Assembly (NCBI RefSeq): GCF_013450155.1
Contig: NZ_JACCKD010000002.1
Span: forward strand, 548,531 to 612,530
Origin: Haloechinothrix aidingensis
GTDB taxonomy: Bacteria; Actinomycetota; Actinomycetes; Mycobacteriales; Pseudonocardiaceae
DNA length: 64,000 bases
Direction: 5' to 3'
Positions 1 through 9,204 of this stretch are shown one piece after another (position 1 is the first letter of the stretch; every line of letters begins with the position of its first letter). Under the pieces are notes generated by a model that ran no database searches, was not told the DNA's origin, and worked only from the letters and a program-made list of their open reading frames with translations. The position numbers and the translations under genes are program-made.

Positions 1-386
1 CGTGGTCCGCGCAGCCACTCGACCGCGTCGAACTGGGCGCGCCCGCGTGGGCGCCGCCAGTCGGCGAAGTATCGTGCCACCTCCTGCTGGTCCGCGGCCA
101 GGATCGACACCGCGAAGGACTGCGCCGACGTGATTACCTCGTGCATCCGCGCCGCGCGGGCGACGCAGCACAGCACCAACGGTGGATCGAGCGACACGGA
201 GCTGAACGCGTTGGCCGTCATGCCGTGCCCGTGCTCGTCACCGGCAGTGAGTACGGTGACCCCGGTGGCGAACCGCGCCATGACCTCACGCAACGTCGCC
301 TGACCGGAGAGCCGCTCACCTGGCAGCGACGTCCGCGCCAACGTCTGTGCCGCCGTGCCCTGCGAGTTGAGTCCGTTGCTGGACAA
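1..386 (-). CDS. Flavin reductase (enediyne E6-like), 3' end missing
   Basis: The reverse strand encodes 128 residues of a flavin reductase-like domain that runs off the left edge of the window. The block FATGVTVLTAG, then HGMTANAFSSVSLDPPLVLCCV split around residues 40-70, is the FMN-binding signature of the HpaC/SgcE6 type. Such proteins reduce FAD or FMN with NAD(P)H and pass the free reduced flavin to a two-component monooxygenase. The start is taken as TTG at 386 because GGAGGA lies 4 nt upstream and no ATG is near. It begins 26 bp after the thioesterase stop on the same strand, so it is probably the last visible gene of the enediyne PKS operon. Family assignment is firm; the partner oxygenase is not visible here. 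Confidence 0.85.
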   Translation of the reverse strand, partial: MSSNGLNSQGTAAQTLARTSLPGERLSGQATLREVMARFATGVTVLTAGDEHGHGMTANAFSSVSLDPPLVLCCVARAARMHEVITSAQSFAVSILAADQQEVARYFADWRRPRGRAQFDAVEWLRGP

Positions 387-412
387 TTGATCCTCCGTGG
401 TCGGAAGTCACA

Positions 413-868
413 TCAGGTGCCGGATGCGCGCAGCGCCGATGACGCATCGGTGTAAGGCGCCAGTGCGTCCCGCAGTGCGTCCGGCACCCGCGCGGGAGCG
501 GTGTCGGTGTTCGGCCCGCGCATGCAGGCGATCCGTTGCCTGCCTCTGGCAACGAGGACCTCCTGCTCGCCGGTGAGGTGCACGTAGTCGAACGTGAACT
601 GGAGCTGGGTCTGGGTGAGCTCCTCCAGCCGCATCCGGATGGACAGCTCGTCGAACGCGGTGATCTCGGCGAAGAACTCACAGTCGACCTTGAGGGTGAA
701 GAGCTTCAGATCCGCGCGCACGTCCTCGAGCACGGCAGGGGCCTTCTCCTTCAGGAACAGTTCGCGGCAGCGCCCCTGCCACCTCAGGTAGTTCACGTAA
801 TAGACGTTGCCGACCAGGTTGGTTTCCTCGAACCCCACGGTGTGGCGGATCTCGTAGTAGTCCGACAC
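413..868 (-). CDS. tebC: Enediyne polyene thioesterase, hotdog fold (TEBC family)
   Basis: A 151-aa protein of the 4-hydroxybenzoyl-CoA-thioesterase-like hotdog family specific to enediyne clusters (SgcE10, CalE7, DynE7). The family hallmark, GNVYYVNYLRWQGRCRE around residues 20-36, is fully present. The enzyme releases the nascent polyene from the ACP of the enediyne PKS by hydrolysis, typically followed by decarboxylation. The GTG start at 868 lies one base after the PKS stop codon, so the two are almost certainly translationally coupled. The last 15-20 residues are low-complexity and may be disordered. PKS-TE adjacency is the diagnostic core of an enediyne cluster. Confidence 0.95.
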   Translation of the reverse strand: MSDYYEIRHTVGFEETNLVGNVYYVNYLRWQGRCRELFLKEKAPAVLEDVRADLKLFTLKVDCEFFAEITAFDELSIRMRLEELTQTQLQFTFDYVHLTGEQEVLVARGRQRIACMRGPNTDTAPARVPDALRDALAPYTDASSALRASGT

Positions 869-869
869 G

Positions 870-3800
870 TCAACACTCCTCTCCCTCGAGGACCGCGAAG
901 ACCACCGGATCCTCCCGGCCGTCGATCGTCGTCACCCAGGTGGCGACCCTGGCCTCGCCGACGGACAGTGCCGCCCAGCCGTCGGGGTGCACGCGATCCA
1001 CAGTGACCGCCTGCGTCCACGCACCTGTCTTGCGGACGCACTCCATCGCACACCAGACCCGGGTGCCTGCCGCCGACTCCGACTCCCCGGTCTCCGCGGC
1101 GAGCAGATCCCGAACGGCCAGCAGCTCAGCACCCAGCAGGTCGGCCCAGTCCCCGGCGCCACGCTCGGCGACCGTCTCGACATCGCACGCCAGCCGGCCC
1201 GGTCCGACCACGGCCACGGTCAGACCGGCGCCATGCGAGGCAGACACGCCGAGGTCATCCGTCTCGGGTTTACCGTCCGGCCGATAGCGCAGCTGCACGG
1301 GCGCACCCCACGCCCGGCTCACCGCCATCTCGGTCCGCTCGCGCCGCTCACTGGTCGAGCCCACCGCGCCCTCGGCGGGGTCCGGTTCGACGACCACCGT
1401 GCGGCTGCCGCCCAGCACCCGTTCCAGGGCACGCTCGAGGTACGGCCCGAGCATGGCGGGCGCCCACGGGCCCGCGCCGTCGCGCCCGCGTACCGCACGC
1501 AGTGTCAGGCCCTCCCAGCACTCGACGAGCTCACCGGCCTGCGACCACACGTTCAGGTCGTAGACGTAGCTGTCGCCGTGCTGGCTGCGCTCCCGCGCGT
1601 CCAGCACCAGGTACTCGGCGTCCTGCGCGGCCTTGTCCGCCAGGTACAGCCGCTCGACACCTTCCGGGAGAAGGATCGCGTCCGGCACGCAGCACTGGAT
1701 GGCGTGCATCATCGCGTCCCGCGCTCCCGGGTCGGCGAGCACCCGTTCCTGGGGCAGGAAGGGCGCGAACCAGGTCACGTCGGAACCGGTGACGATCTCG
1801 GCCACCGCACGCCGCGCACCCGTCCGCCGGTACGCTGCCAGCCGCTGGAACCGCTTACCCTGGAAAAGCACCCCGCCGTAGAGCTCGGTGACCGGATCGA
1901 CGGGGACGGCAGGCAACTCGTTCGCCGGAGGTTCCGCGCCCCCCGGCGCGTCCGGGCGGGGGAAACGCAGCCTCGCACGGAAGTGGTCCGCGCTGAACCC
2001 GGTCTCGGAACTGCGTACCACCACGTCCACGGTTCCCGGTTCCCGCGCGAGCGCGGCCACCCTGAGCATGCTGGAGCCGGACGGTTGCACCACGACGGGC
2101 CGGAGGAACTCGACGTTCTCCAGCAACGGTGACCCGGTCCGGCCGGACAGCGCCGCCGCGACCTGGGTCATCGCCTCCATCCCCATGACCGCGGGGAACA
2201 GCAGGTCCCCGTCCAGCCGGTGATCCTCCAGGTAGGGGTCGCTCCCCGCCGACAGGTCCGCCTCGGTGATGAGCTCGATTTCCGGGTAGTGCACGACGAC
2301 CCGGTCCACGAACCGTGCCAGGGGCAGCTCGGCCCGCCGCACGGGCAGCGTCGGCAGGCCCGAGGTCCGCCCGCCGACCACGAGGACCGGTCCCGCCGAG
2401 GGGTCCGCGAGGACGTTCCGCAACACCTCGATACCGTCCTCCGTGGACACCGGGGTGATGCCGTCCCGCTTCAGCGCCTCGACCACACCGAGCCGCTCCC
2501 CCATACCCGCACCGGACCACACCGACCATTCCAGCGCAAGCACGCGCGAGTGCGGGTTCCGGCGTTGATGGCGCAGGGTCAGCTCCGTCATCCAGTCGTT
2601 CGCGGTAGCGTAGTGCGCCTCCCCGCGCAGGCCGGCACGCCCGATGATGCTGCCGAAGGTTACGAGCAGCTTGATGGCGCTCTCGTCCACAGCGGACAGT
2701 ACCGCGCGCAGGCCGCTGGCCTTGGGTGCCACGGTGTCGCGGAACGCGTCCTCGGTCAGGCTGAACAGCGCCGCAGGGGCGTTGCGGCCGGCACCGTGCA
2801 GCACACCCGTCACCGTGCCCAGTTCGGACTCGACCGCATCGACAGCGTGCCGCACCTGTGCGGACGATGTCACGTCGGCCCGCTCGTAGCGGTACCGCAC
2901 ACCTGCCGCGTCCAGCCGGGCGAGGTTCGCCGCGAGCTCCTCGTCGCTGTCCGGGTCGGCGCGGCCCAGCAGGGCCAGTCTGGCGCCGGTGTCGCGCGCC
3001 ACCGCGAGGGCGCACTCCGCGGTGATGCCCTTGCCACCTCCCGTGACCAGCAGGACGTCGTCCTCCTCGAGTGGCGGCGCTGCCGGGTCCGGGACAGCTA
3101 CCGAAGCCCCGGTCAGCTCCGGAACCGTGCGCCTGCCGTCGGACTCGTAACGCACCTCCGCGAAGTCGTCCGTGGCGGCGACCTCGGTGACCACCCGCCG
3201 CACCGCCGTGCTGACCCCCGGCTCCGAGGCGGGCGCGACCTCGGCGAGGTCCACGATCGTCGTCCGCGTGGACGGGTCCTCCAGGCGCAGTGTCCGGGCG
3301 AGACCGGCCGCGCCGAGACCGTGCTGCACGACGACGAATCTCGTGCCTGTCGGTGCCGCCAGGGCGGCACGTCCCGCGTCGAGGAACATGCCGAGATGGC
3401 TCTCATCGCAGTCGGCGGGCAGGCACAGCAGGACGCCGTCGCCGACACCCGCGCCCGCGAGCGCGTCGCGCAGCGGCTCGGCCAGCGGGTGCCCCGGCGG
3501 CGCGTACACCGTCCAGTCGCCGACCGCTGTCCCGGACCCGGCGGCGCCGATGTCGACCACGGGCGCATCCTGCTCGACGTACTCGACCGCGAACGGGCGC
3601 ACCCAGTCGGCCACCCCGGGCACCTCGCCCCGTGCCGTGTCGCCCTCCCTGGCCGTCTCGGCCAGCTCGTCGATCATCTCGGCGAGGTCGCCGAGGCAGA
3701 CGGTAGCGAAGTTCGGCATCGCCTCCAGTGGCGGGCGGCCGAGCGCCCGTGTGGTCTCGTTGACGAGCTGGCCCACCGTGATCGAGCTCAGGTGCAGGTC

Positions 3801-6749
3801 GTCCAGCGGATGGGTATCCGCGCTGATCGACTCCACCGGCAGCTCCACCCGTTCGGCCGCAAGGGTCCGCAGCAGCTCGAGCGTGGTGTCCGCGCCGGTC
3901 GCGGGGTCCGTACCGGACGGCGCCGCGGCCGCGGAGTGGGCAGGGGCGGCATCCCCCGCGGCCGCGGCGCCATCGCTTCGCGTGCCGGCCCGAGCATCAC
4001 TGGCCAGGTCGGCATCGATGGTGGGAGCCTGCTCGCACGGACTGGCGAGAAAGGTCATCGAACCGTCGAGCGGGATCGGACGCACCGCCCGGCCCGCGAA
4101 CAGGGCATCGGTATCCACCGGCGTACCGAGGGCGAACGCCGCCCCGACCGCCTTGAGCAGCCCCGCGAGGGATGCGCTGTCCGTGTCGACAGGCAGCGCG
4201 GGCACATCGGGCGCGATCTCGGCGAGCAGCCCCGTGAGGACCGATCCGGGCCCGACCTCGAATACCAGGTCCGCCCGTTCGGCCACGGTGGCCGCGGCCT
4301 CGCGGAAGCGCACCGGAAGCACCACCTGATCCTGCAGCAAGGCGCGCAGGTCCTCGGCGGCGTGCAGCACCTCGCCGGTCACGGTGGAGGCCACCGGCCG
4401 CTCGAGCCTGGTGAACTCGAACTCGCGCAGCTCGTCGGCGAGCGCGGCGGCGGCAGGCTCGACCGACGGCGAGTGGAAGGCGTGCGAGACGTTGATCCGC
4501 GTGGCCTGGACACCCTCGGCCTGCGCGGCCGAACAGACCCGCTCCACGGCCTCGGCCATGCCCGAGATCACCGTCTGGCGTGGCCCGTTGTACCCGGCGA
4601 CGACCACGTCCTCGCCGCGCACGAGACGCTCCGCCCCGTCAGGGTCGATCGCGAGCCCGGCCATGGCACCGTCACCGCGGCTTGCCTCGGCCATGACCCG
4701 CCCGCGGATCCCGGCGAGCCGCTGCGCCTGCGTCCCGGTCATCGCCCCGGCCCAGTGCAGCGCCGTGAGCTCGCCCAGGCTGTGCCCGGCAGCGGCCTGC
4801 GCGTGGATGCCGAGCTCGCGCAGCACGCGCAGCGCGGCGAGCGACCCCGACACGATGCGCGGCTGTGCCACCTGCGTAGCGACCTGGTCGCCGCCGCTCG
4901 GCAGGTCCGCCGCACGGAAGACGTCCTCGGCCACACGGAACCGGCCGCGTATCGCCGAACCCGCTCCGGTGCCGGAGCCCTGCCCGGGGAAGAGGTAGGC
5001 GATCGCGGGCGGCACCGGCCGATGATCGAGGAAGACCCCGTCGGCGGGCGAGAACAGGCTGCTGTCGCCACTGTCGAGCCGGGCGAGCAGGCGCGTCAGC
5101 TTGCGCTCGGCGTCCTCCGGGTTGTCGGCGACGACGGCGGCCCGGACGGGACGGCCGGACAGCTCCCCGCTGAGCGTGGCCGCCAGGTCAGCCAGTTCGG
5201 CGAAGGCCAGCTTGGGCACGACCTCGACCAGCTGCGCCACGCGGTCGCGCACCGCGGCGCGGTCGGCGCCGTCGACCATCAGCAGCTCGGCATCCTGGCG
5301 CCCGCCGGACACCTCGAGCGTGCGCGCGTCGAGCTCGGTCCTGCGCCCGGCCTCGGGAGCCTGCTGCAGCGCGATGTGCGTGTTGATCCCGCCGAATCCC
5401 ATCGCCGACACGCCTGCGCGGACCGGATGGTCCTCGGGCCACAGCCGCGGCCGGTCCGGCACGTACATCGCGGCGTCGTCGTCGGCCAGCCGCGAGTGCG
5501 GGCGGTCGTGCCCGGTCGCCGGTGGAATGACCTGATGGTGCACGGCAAGGGCCGCCTTGATCAGCCCGGCGACCCCTGCCGCAGCCTTGGTGTGCCCGAA
5601 GTTCGCCTTGATCGTGCTCAGCGCGGCCGGCTCCGCTTCCGGGTCGGCGTCGCGCCGCGCGGTGGACAGCGCCTCGATCTCGGTGGCGTCACCCACCGCG
5701 GTCCCTGTCCCGTGCCCCTCGAAGTAGGACACGGTCTCGATGCCGTATCCGGCGCGCCCGTAGGCGCGTGCCAGCGCCAGTCGGTGACCACCCGCTTCGG
5801 GTCGGGTAATGCCGCCCTTCCCGTCGGAGGACATGCCCCAGCCGGTGATCGACGCGTAGATCCGCGCGCCGCGCGCGAGCGCGTCCGGCTCACGCATCAG
5901 CACCATCAGGCCCGAGCCCTCACCGGGCCAGAACCCGTTCGAGTCGCGGTCGTAGACCTTCATCTCGCCGGTGGCCAGCGCGCCTGTCTTGGCGAACCCG
6001 ATCACCTCGAAGGGGTCGATCGACAGGTCGACACCACCGGCGACCGCGACGTCGACGTCGCCGGCGACCAGCGCCTTGCCTGCGGTGAGGATCGAGAGCA
6101 GCGAGGACGAGCACGCACCGTCGACGGTGTACCCGCCGCCGCCGAGATCGAAGTAGTTGCAGATCCGCCCCGCGATGGTGTTGGCGAGACCGCCTGCGAG
6201 AGTGTCCTCGTCAACGGGAGGGAACGGTGCCTTGTACTGGGTCTCCAGTTCGGACAGGAACGTCGCGGTCTCCTCCTCGTCCCACCCCTTCCCTGCGAGC
6301 GCCGAGGCGACCGTACGCCGGACGTACGGCCACCGGAGCCGCATCAGGTTGGCCCGGGAGAACTCGCCGGTCAGGCTGTTGCCGAGGACGACCCCGGTGG
6401 CCTGCCGCGGTAGGCCGTCGCCGTCCGGGAACCCGGCGTCGGCCAGCGCCTGGGCCGCCACGTCCAGCGCGAGCCAGTGCGTCAGGTCCGTGGACCGGTA
6501 CGTACTGCCCGCGACGCGGTAGCCGACCCGGTCGAACTCGAAGTCGCGCAGTACGGCGGCCTTCTCGGTATAGAAACGGTCGGCAGCGTCCGGGTCGGGC
6601 GACCAGTAGTCCGCGCGGTTCATCCGCTCATCGGGAAGTCGCCGGAAGGCGCGGCGGCCGGCCAGCACGTTCTCCCACAGCTCGGCGGTCGAACCGGCAT
6701 CGGGGTAGCGAAGACCGATACCAACGATCGCGATCCGCTCGTTGCTCAT
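870..6749 (-). CDS. pksE: Iterative enediyne polyketide synthase (PKSE)
   Basis: A 1959-aa single-module PKS with the domain order KS-AT-ACP-KR-DH-PPTase, normal for enediyne PKSs. The KS has Cys213 in VDGACSSS, His346 in EGHGTGT and His386 in NFGHTKAA. The AT nucleophile is near Ser657 in GHSLGEL. The single ACP near residue 988 carries DDLHLSS, the form typical of PKSE carriers. The KR nucleotide-binding motif TGGGKGI is near 1235 and the DH motif EDHRLDGDLLFP near 1508. The C-terminal phosphopantetheinyl transferase has ACDVE near 1855 and WCAMECVRK, so the enzyme likely self-activates. It makes the linear polyene precursor of the warhead from malonyl-CoA. The ATG at 6749 is preferred over a GTG at 6767 because homologues begin close to the ERIAIVG motif. 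Its ribosome site is weak. Confidence 0.97.
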   Translation of the reverse strand: MSNERIAIVGIGLRYPDAGSTAELWENVLAGRRAFRRLPDERMNRADYWSPDPDAADRFYTEKAAVLRDFEFDRVGYRVAGSTYRSTDLTHWLALDVAAQALADAGFPDGDGLPRQATGVVLGNSLTGEFSRANLMRLRWPYVRRTVASALAGKGWDEEETATFLSELETQYKAPFPPVDEDTLAGGLANTIAGRICNYFDLGGGGYTVDGACSSSLLSILTAGKALVAGDVDVAVAGGVDLSIDPFEVIGFAKTGALATGEMKVYDRDSNGFWPGEGSGLMVLMREPDALARGARIYASITGWGMSSDGKGGITRPEAGGHRLALARAYGRAGYGIETVSYFEGHGTGTAVGDATEIEALSTARRDADPEAEPAALSTIKANFGHTKAAAGVAGLIKAALAVHHQVIPPATGHDRPHSRLADDDAAMYVPDRPRLWPEDHPVRAGVSAMGFGGINTHIALQQAPEAGRRTELDARTLEVSGGRQDAELLMVDGADRAAVRDRVAQLVEVVPKLAFAELADLAATLSGELSGRPVRAAVVADNPEDAERKLTRLLARLDSGDSSLFSPADGVFLDHRPVPPAIAYLFPGQGSGTGAGSAIRGRFRVAEDVFRAADLPSGGDQVATQVAQPRIVSGSLAALRVLRELGIHAQAAAGHSLGELTALHWAGAMTGTQAQRLAGIRGRVMAEASRGDGAMAGLAIDPDGAERLVRGEDVVVAGYNGPRQTVISGMAEAVERVCSAAQAEGVQATRINVSHAFHSPSVEPAAAALADELREFEFTRLERPVASTVTGEVLHAAEDLRALLQDQVVLPVRFREAAATVAERADLVFEVGPGSVLTGLLAEIAPDVPALPVDTDSASLAGLLKAVGAAFALGTPVDTDALFAGRAVRPIPLDGSMTFLASPCEQAPTIDADLASDARAGTRSDGAAAAGDAAPAHSAAAAPSGTDPATGADTTLELLRTLAAERVELPVESISADTHPLDDLHLSSITVGQLVNETTRALGRPPLEAMPNFATVCLGDLAEMIDELAETAREGDTARGEVPGVADWVRPFAVEYVEQDAPVVDIGAAGSGTAVGDWTVYAPPGHPLAEPLRDALAGAGVGDGVLLCLPADCDESHLGMFLDAGRAALAAPTGTRFVVVQHGLGAAGLARTLRLEDPSTRTTIVDLAEVAPASEPGVSTAVRRVVTEVAATDDFAEVRYESDGRRTVPELTGASVAVPDPAAPPLEEDDVLLVTGGGKGITAECALAVARDTGARLALLGRADPDSDEELAANLARLDAAGVRYRYERADVTSSAQVRHAVDAVESELGTVTGVLHGAGRNAPAALFSLTEDAFRDTVAPKASGLRAVLSAVDESAIKLLVTFGSIIGRAGLRGEAHYATANDWMTELTLRHQRRNPHSRVLALEWSVWSGAGMGERLGVVEALKRDGITPVSTEDGIEVLRNVLADPSAGPVLVVGGRTSGLPTLPVRRAELPLARFVDRVVVHYPEIELITEADLSAGSDPYLEDHRLDGDLLFPAVMGMEAMTQVAAALSGRTGSPLLENVEFLRPVVVQPSGSSMLRVAALAREPGTVDVVVRSSETGFSADHFRARLRFPRPDAPGGAEPPANELPAVPVDPVTELYGGVLFQGKRFQRLAAYRRTGARRAVAEIVTGSDVTWFAPFLPQERVLADPGARDAMMHAIQCCVPDAILLPEGVERLYLADKAAQDAEYLVLDARERSQHGDSYVYDLNVWSQAGELVECWEGLTLRAVRGRDGAGPWAPAMLGPYLERALERVLGGSRTVVVEPDPAEGAVGSTSERRERTEMAVSRAWGAPVQLRYRPDGKPETDDLGVSASHGAGLTVAVVGPGRLACDVETVAERGAGDWADLLGAELLAVRDLLAAETGESESAAGTRVWCAMECVRKTGAWTQAVTVDRVHPDGWAALSVGEARVATWVTTIDGREDPVVFAVLEGEEC

Positions 6750-7163
6750 ATTATCACCGCGCTCCACACGATCCGCCCTGGAAACTCGTCGCCTTCGAGT
6801 ACGGCTCCCCCCGGGGACGGAGCAGAAACATGCCGAACAATTGTCTCAACGAAATCGACACCGGAATGTCGAGTCGCGCCCTACACGGCATGGACGTTGC
6901 CATGAGCTGATTTCCACCCTCCGCGCCGACCACAGATTTGCGTGGCGTTCTGATGAACACACGAACCCGAGACGCCAGATGCGCGTTCATAATTTATTCT
7001 GACAACTCAATCATGACGGACCCGCGGATACCGTGTCTTCTCGGATTGTGCTGGGGGTACAAATACGCCGGACCATGCACCATTACCGGATCCCCGCCCG
7101 AATTTCCGCGCCATCAACGGCCGGGAGGCGATTCCGCCCCGAGCGACGGCACACGGCCGGGTA
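6750..7163. other. Gap between unbL and pksE (probable pksE promoter region)
   Basis: 414 bp without a convincing gene lie between the unbL-type gene and the PKS, both leftward. The stretch near 6985-7010 is clearly more AT-rich than the surroundings (attataatta-like runs on a 70% GC background), which suits a promoter for the PKS, but no confident -35/-10 pair was found. Small frames here have no domain character. Confidence 0.4.
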
Positions 7164-8105
7164 TCAGTGGTACGGCATGGTCGGCCACCACATCACGCCC
7201 GCGCGGTAGCCGAGCTTGACCGCCCAGTAGAAGACGAAGAACGTGCCCACCACGACGAACGCCGCGGCCGCGAACCGTTCAGGACGGCCGGGCCTGCTGA
7301 CGAGCCACCGCTGGAAACGTCCGCGCGTCACGAGCACGACCACCACGAAGATCACGGCCACGCCGATGACGTTGCCGACCGACTGCAGCGCGAAGGTGAC
7401 GAACCCGAGCAGGGGATCGTTGCTCGAGGCTGCGTAGTCGAACAGGTTACGAAACGGTGGGTACGGCCTGCCGATGAGGAACGCTCCGATCAGGCCGCCG
7501 AGGAAGAACATCTCGGCCCAGGAGTGCCGCGCGAACACTCCGGCGAGCGGGTTCGGTGCGATCCCGGCGTAGGCGAGCCCGCGCCACAGCATGATGACAC
7601 CGATCACGCCGAAGACGATGCCGGCCTGCACCAGCCGGACCGGTATCCCGGTCTCCGGGTCCCCGATCCTGGCATCGGACAGCTGCGGCATGCCGCTGCT
7701 GAAGTACACCGCTATCGCCCCGTACAGCCCTGCGACGAGCACCGCGCCGGACAGCAGCGACGCCACCGGCCGCAGCAGGATGGCTACGCCGCCGCGTGCG
7801 GTGGAACGTTGTGCCGTCATCGGGGCGAGCGCGCTGAACACGGCGACGTTGCAGGCGGTGAACATGCCGGCCATCCCGGTGATGAACGCGAACGCGATGG
7901 CCATTCCGGACCCGGTGATGGTGATCTCCCGGATATCTCCGCCGAGGACGGGGTTGGCGATCCCTCCGGCGATCACGTGGTCGACCAGGTACGGCGACCA
8001 CAGCACGGCCAGGACGACCCCGGCAAGGGCACTGTACAGAACGACCCGCCAGGGGCTCGCGGTACGCACGTCCCGCGTGCGCTCCGGTTGAGGTGTCGTG
8101 GTCAT
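7164..8105 (-). CDS. unbL: Enediyne-conserved membrane protein (UnbL-like)
   Basis: A 313-aa integral membrane protein with about five or six hydrophobic segments, for example VVLYSALAGVVLAVLW near residue 22, MAIAFAFITGMAGMFTA near 70 and AAAFVVVGTFFVFYWAVKL near the C-terminus. It sits between the UnbU-like gene and pksE, the usual place of the third unb gene of the enediyne warhead cassette, and is named UnbL by elimination. The role is unknown; the three unb proteins are conserved across enediynes and thought to act in core maturation or handling. The ATG at 8105 has GGGGAG 7 nt upstream; the longer frame starting at 8132 overlaps the preceding gene and lacks a site. The gap to the preceding stop is 13 bp. 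Confidence 0.8.
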   Translation of the reverse strand: MTTTPQPERTRDVRTASPWRVVLYSALAGVVLAVLWSPYLVDHVIAGGIANPVLGGDIREITITGSGMAIAFAFITGMAGMFTACNVAVFSALAPMTAQRSTARGGVAILLRPVASLLSGAVLVAGLYGAIAVYFSSGMPQLSDARIGDPETGIPVRLVQAGIVFGVIGVIMLWRGLAYAGIAPNPLAGVFARHSWAEMFFLGGLIGAFLIGRPYPPFRNLFDYAASSNDPLLGFVTFALQSVGNVIGVAVIFVVVVLVTRGRFQRWLVSRPGRPERFAAAAFVVVGTFFVFYWAVKLGYRAGVMWWPTMPYH

Positions 8106-8118
8106 CGCATGTCTCCCC

Positions 8119-9204
8119 TCATCTCGCCCCATCGACGCCTGCCGTCGACGGCGGCACGATGCTGCCGCCCCGCCCGGCCCTCCGGCGCAGGCTCTCGGTA
8201 ATCGCCTGCCTGCACCACGGAGCGGACACCAGCACGAGGCCGCGCAGCATGCAGGTGATCACCAGCGCGAAGAACAGGCCGAACACCACGTGCCAGGCGA
8301 CGAGGAGCCCGTACACCGCGGCCGCCGTCACGCCGAAGACGACCTGGTTCCGCGGCCGACCCGGCGTCGTTCCGGGATCGGTGATCATGTAGTTGGTGAA
8401 CAGTATGAACGCCACGCCGGTCATCGGCACGAGCGCTGCCACGAGCGAGTGATCCAGCACGGCCCACCGGACGACAGCCTGCGCGCCGAAGCCACCGACC
8501 CAACCGAGGATGAGCGGCCAGCGCCCGGTCAGCTTGGCGTTGAGCATGGTGCCTGCCATCAGGACACCGAGCGGCACAAGCCAGTCGAGGGCCCCCGTCA
8601 CGTTGTTGGTGAAGTGGTACGGCGGCACGAACCCCACCCAGGGGAACAGCAGCAGTGTCGCGGCGATACCGAAATTCGACGGGTTCAGGAAGTGCCGCCA
8701 CCTGCCGTTCACCTTGATCCGGATCAGGTGCTTGCTGGTGACGGCGACCGTGACAGCGAACAGGTACGGCCACAATGACTCGTTACCCCACAACAGCATC
8801 GCGGCAGCCAGCGCCGCGATGTGCGTGGGAAGGAGGTAGCTGACCAGCTGACCGAACCCACCCGCGTAGCCAGGCTTGCGGTCACCGGCCCGCGCGTCCA
8901 GGTACTCCAGGAGCAGGTCGATCACGTAGCCGAAGCACACCGCCGCGATCGGTGTGACCGGGGACTGCTCGAAGCCGAGCAGGAGATGACCGACCACGGT
9001 GAACGCGGTGATCGACATGGCGAACATCCGCAGGGGCTTGAGCCTGCTCGCCGCCGGCGCGGCCTGCGTGCCGTTCACCGCACCCCCGGGCGTGGACCCG
9101 GCCGTGTCCGTAACCGGTGGATCCGCCAGTACGTGCCGCGTGAGGTGCCGATCGACCTTGTGGTCGTCGACGTACTCGACGCCGCCTTGGTGAGAGGTTG
9201 TCAT
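8119..9204 (-). CDS. unbU: Enediyne-conserved RnfD-like membrane protein (UnbU-like)
   Basis: A 361-aa polytopic membrane protein resembling the RnfD/NqrB subunits of ion-translocating electron-transfer complexes. It has about eight to ten hydrophobic helices starting near residue 60, and the block FLNPSNFGIAATLL plus MITDPGTTPGRPRNQ corresponds to conserved RnfD loops. In enediyne clusters this family is called UnbU and always travels with UnbV and UnbL. RnfD-type proteins bind flavin and move electrons across the membrane; whether UnbU keeps this activity is unknown. Its ATG overlaps the UnbV stop by ATGA, so the two are translationally coupled. The first 50 residues are hydrophilic and likely cytosolic. 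Confidence 0.85.
   Translation of the reverse strand: MTTSHQGGVEYVDDHKVDRHLTRHVLADPPVTDTAGSTPGGAVNGTQAAPAASRLKPLRMFAMSITAFTVVGHLLLGFEQSPVTPIAAVCFGYVIDLLLEYLDARAGDRKPGYAGGFGQLVSYLLPTHIAALAAAMLLWGNESLWPYLFAVTVAVTSKHLIRIKVNGRWRHFLNPSNFGIAATLLLFPWVGFVPPYHFTNNVTGALDWLVPLGVLMAGTMLNAKLTGRWPLILGWVGGFGAQAVVRWAVLDHSLVAALVPMTGVAFILFTNYMITDPGTTPGRPRNQVVFGVTAAAVYGLLVAWHVVFGLFFALVITCMLRGLVLVSAPWCRQAITESLRRRAGRGGSIVPPSTAGVDGAR

Noticed and set aside
2220-6413. Very long open frame (about 1400 codons) on the forward strand
   Set aside because: It is antisense to pksE, arises from GC-rich third positions, and its translation is Arg/Gly/His-rich without any domain.
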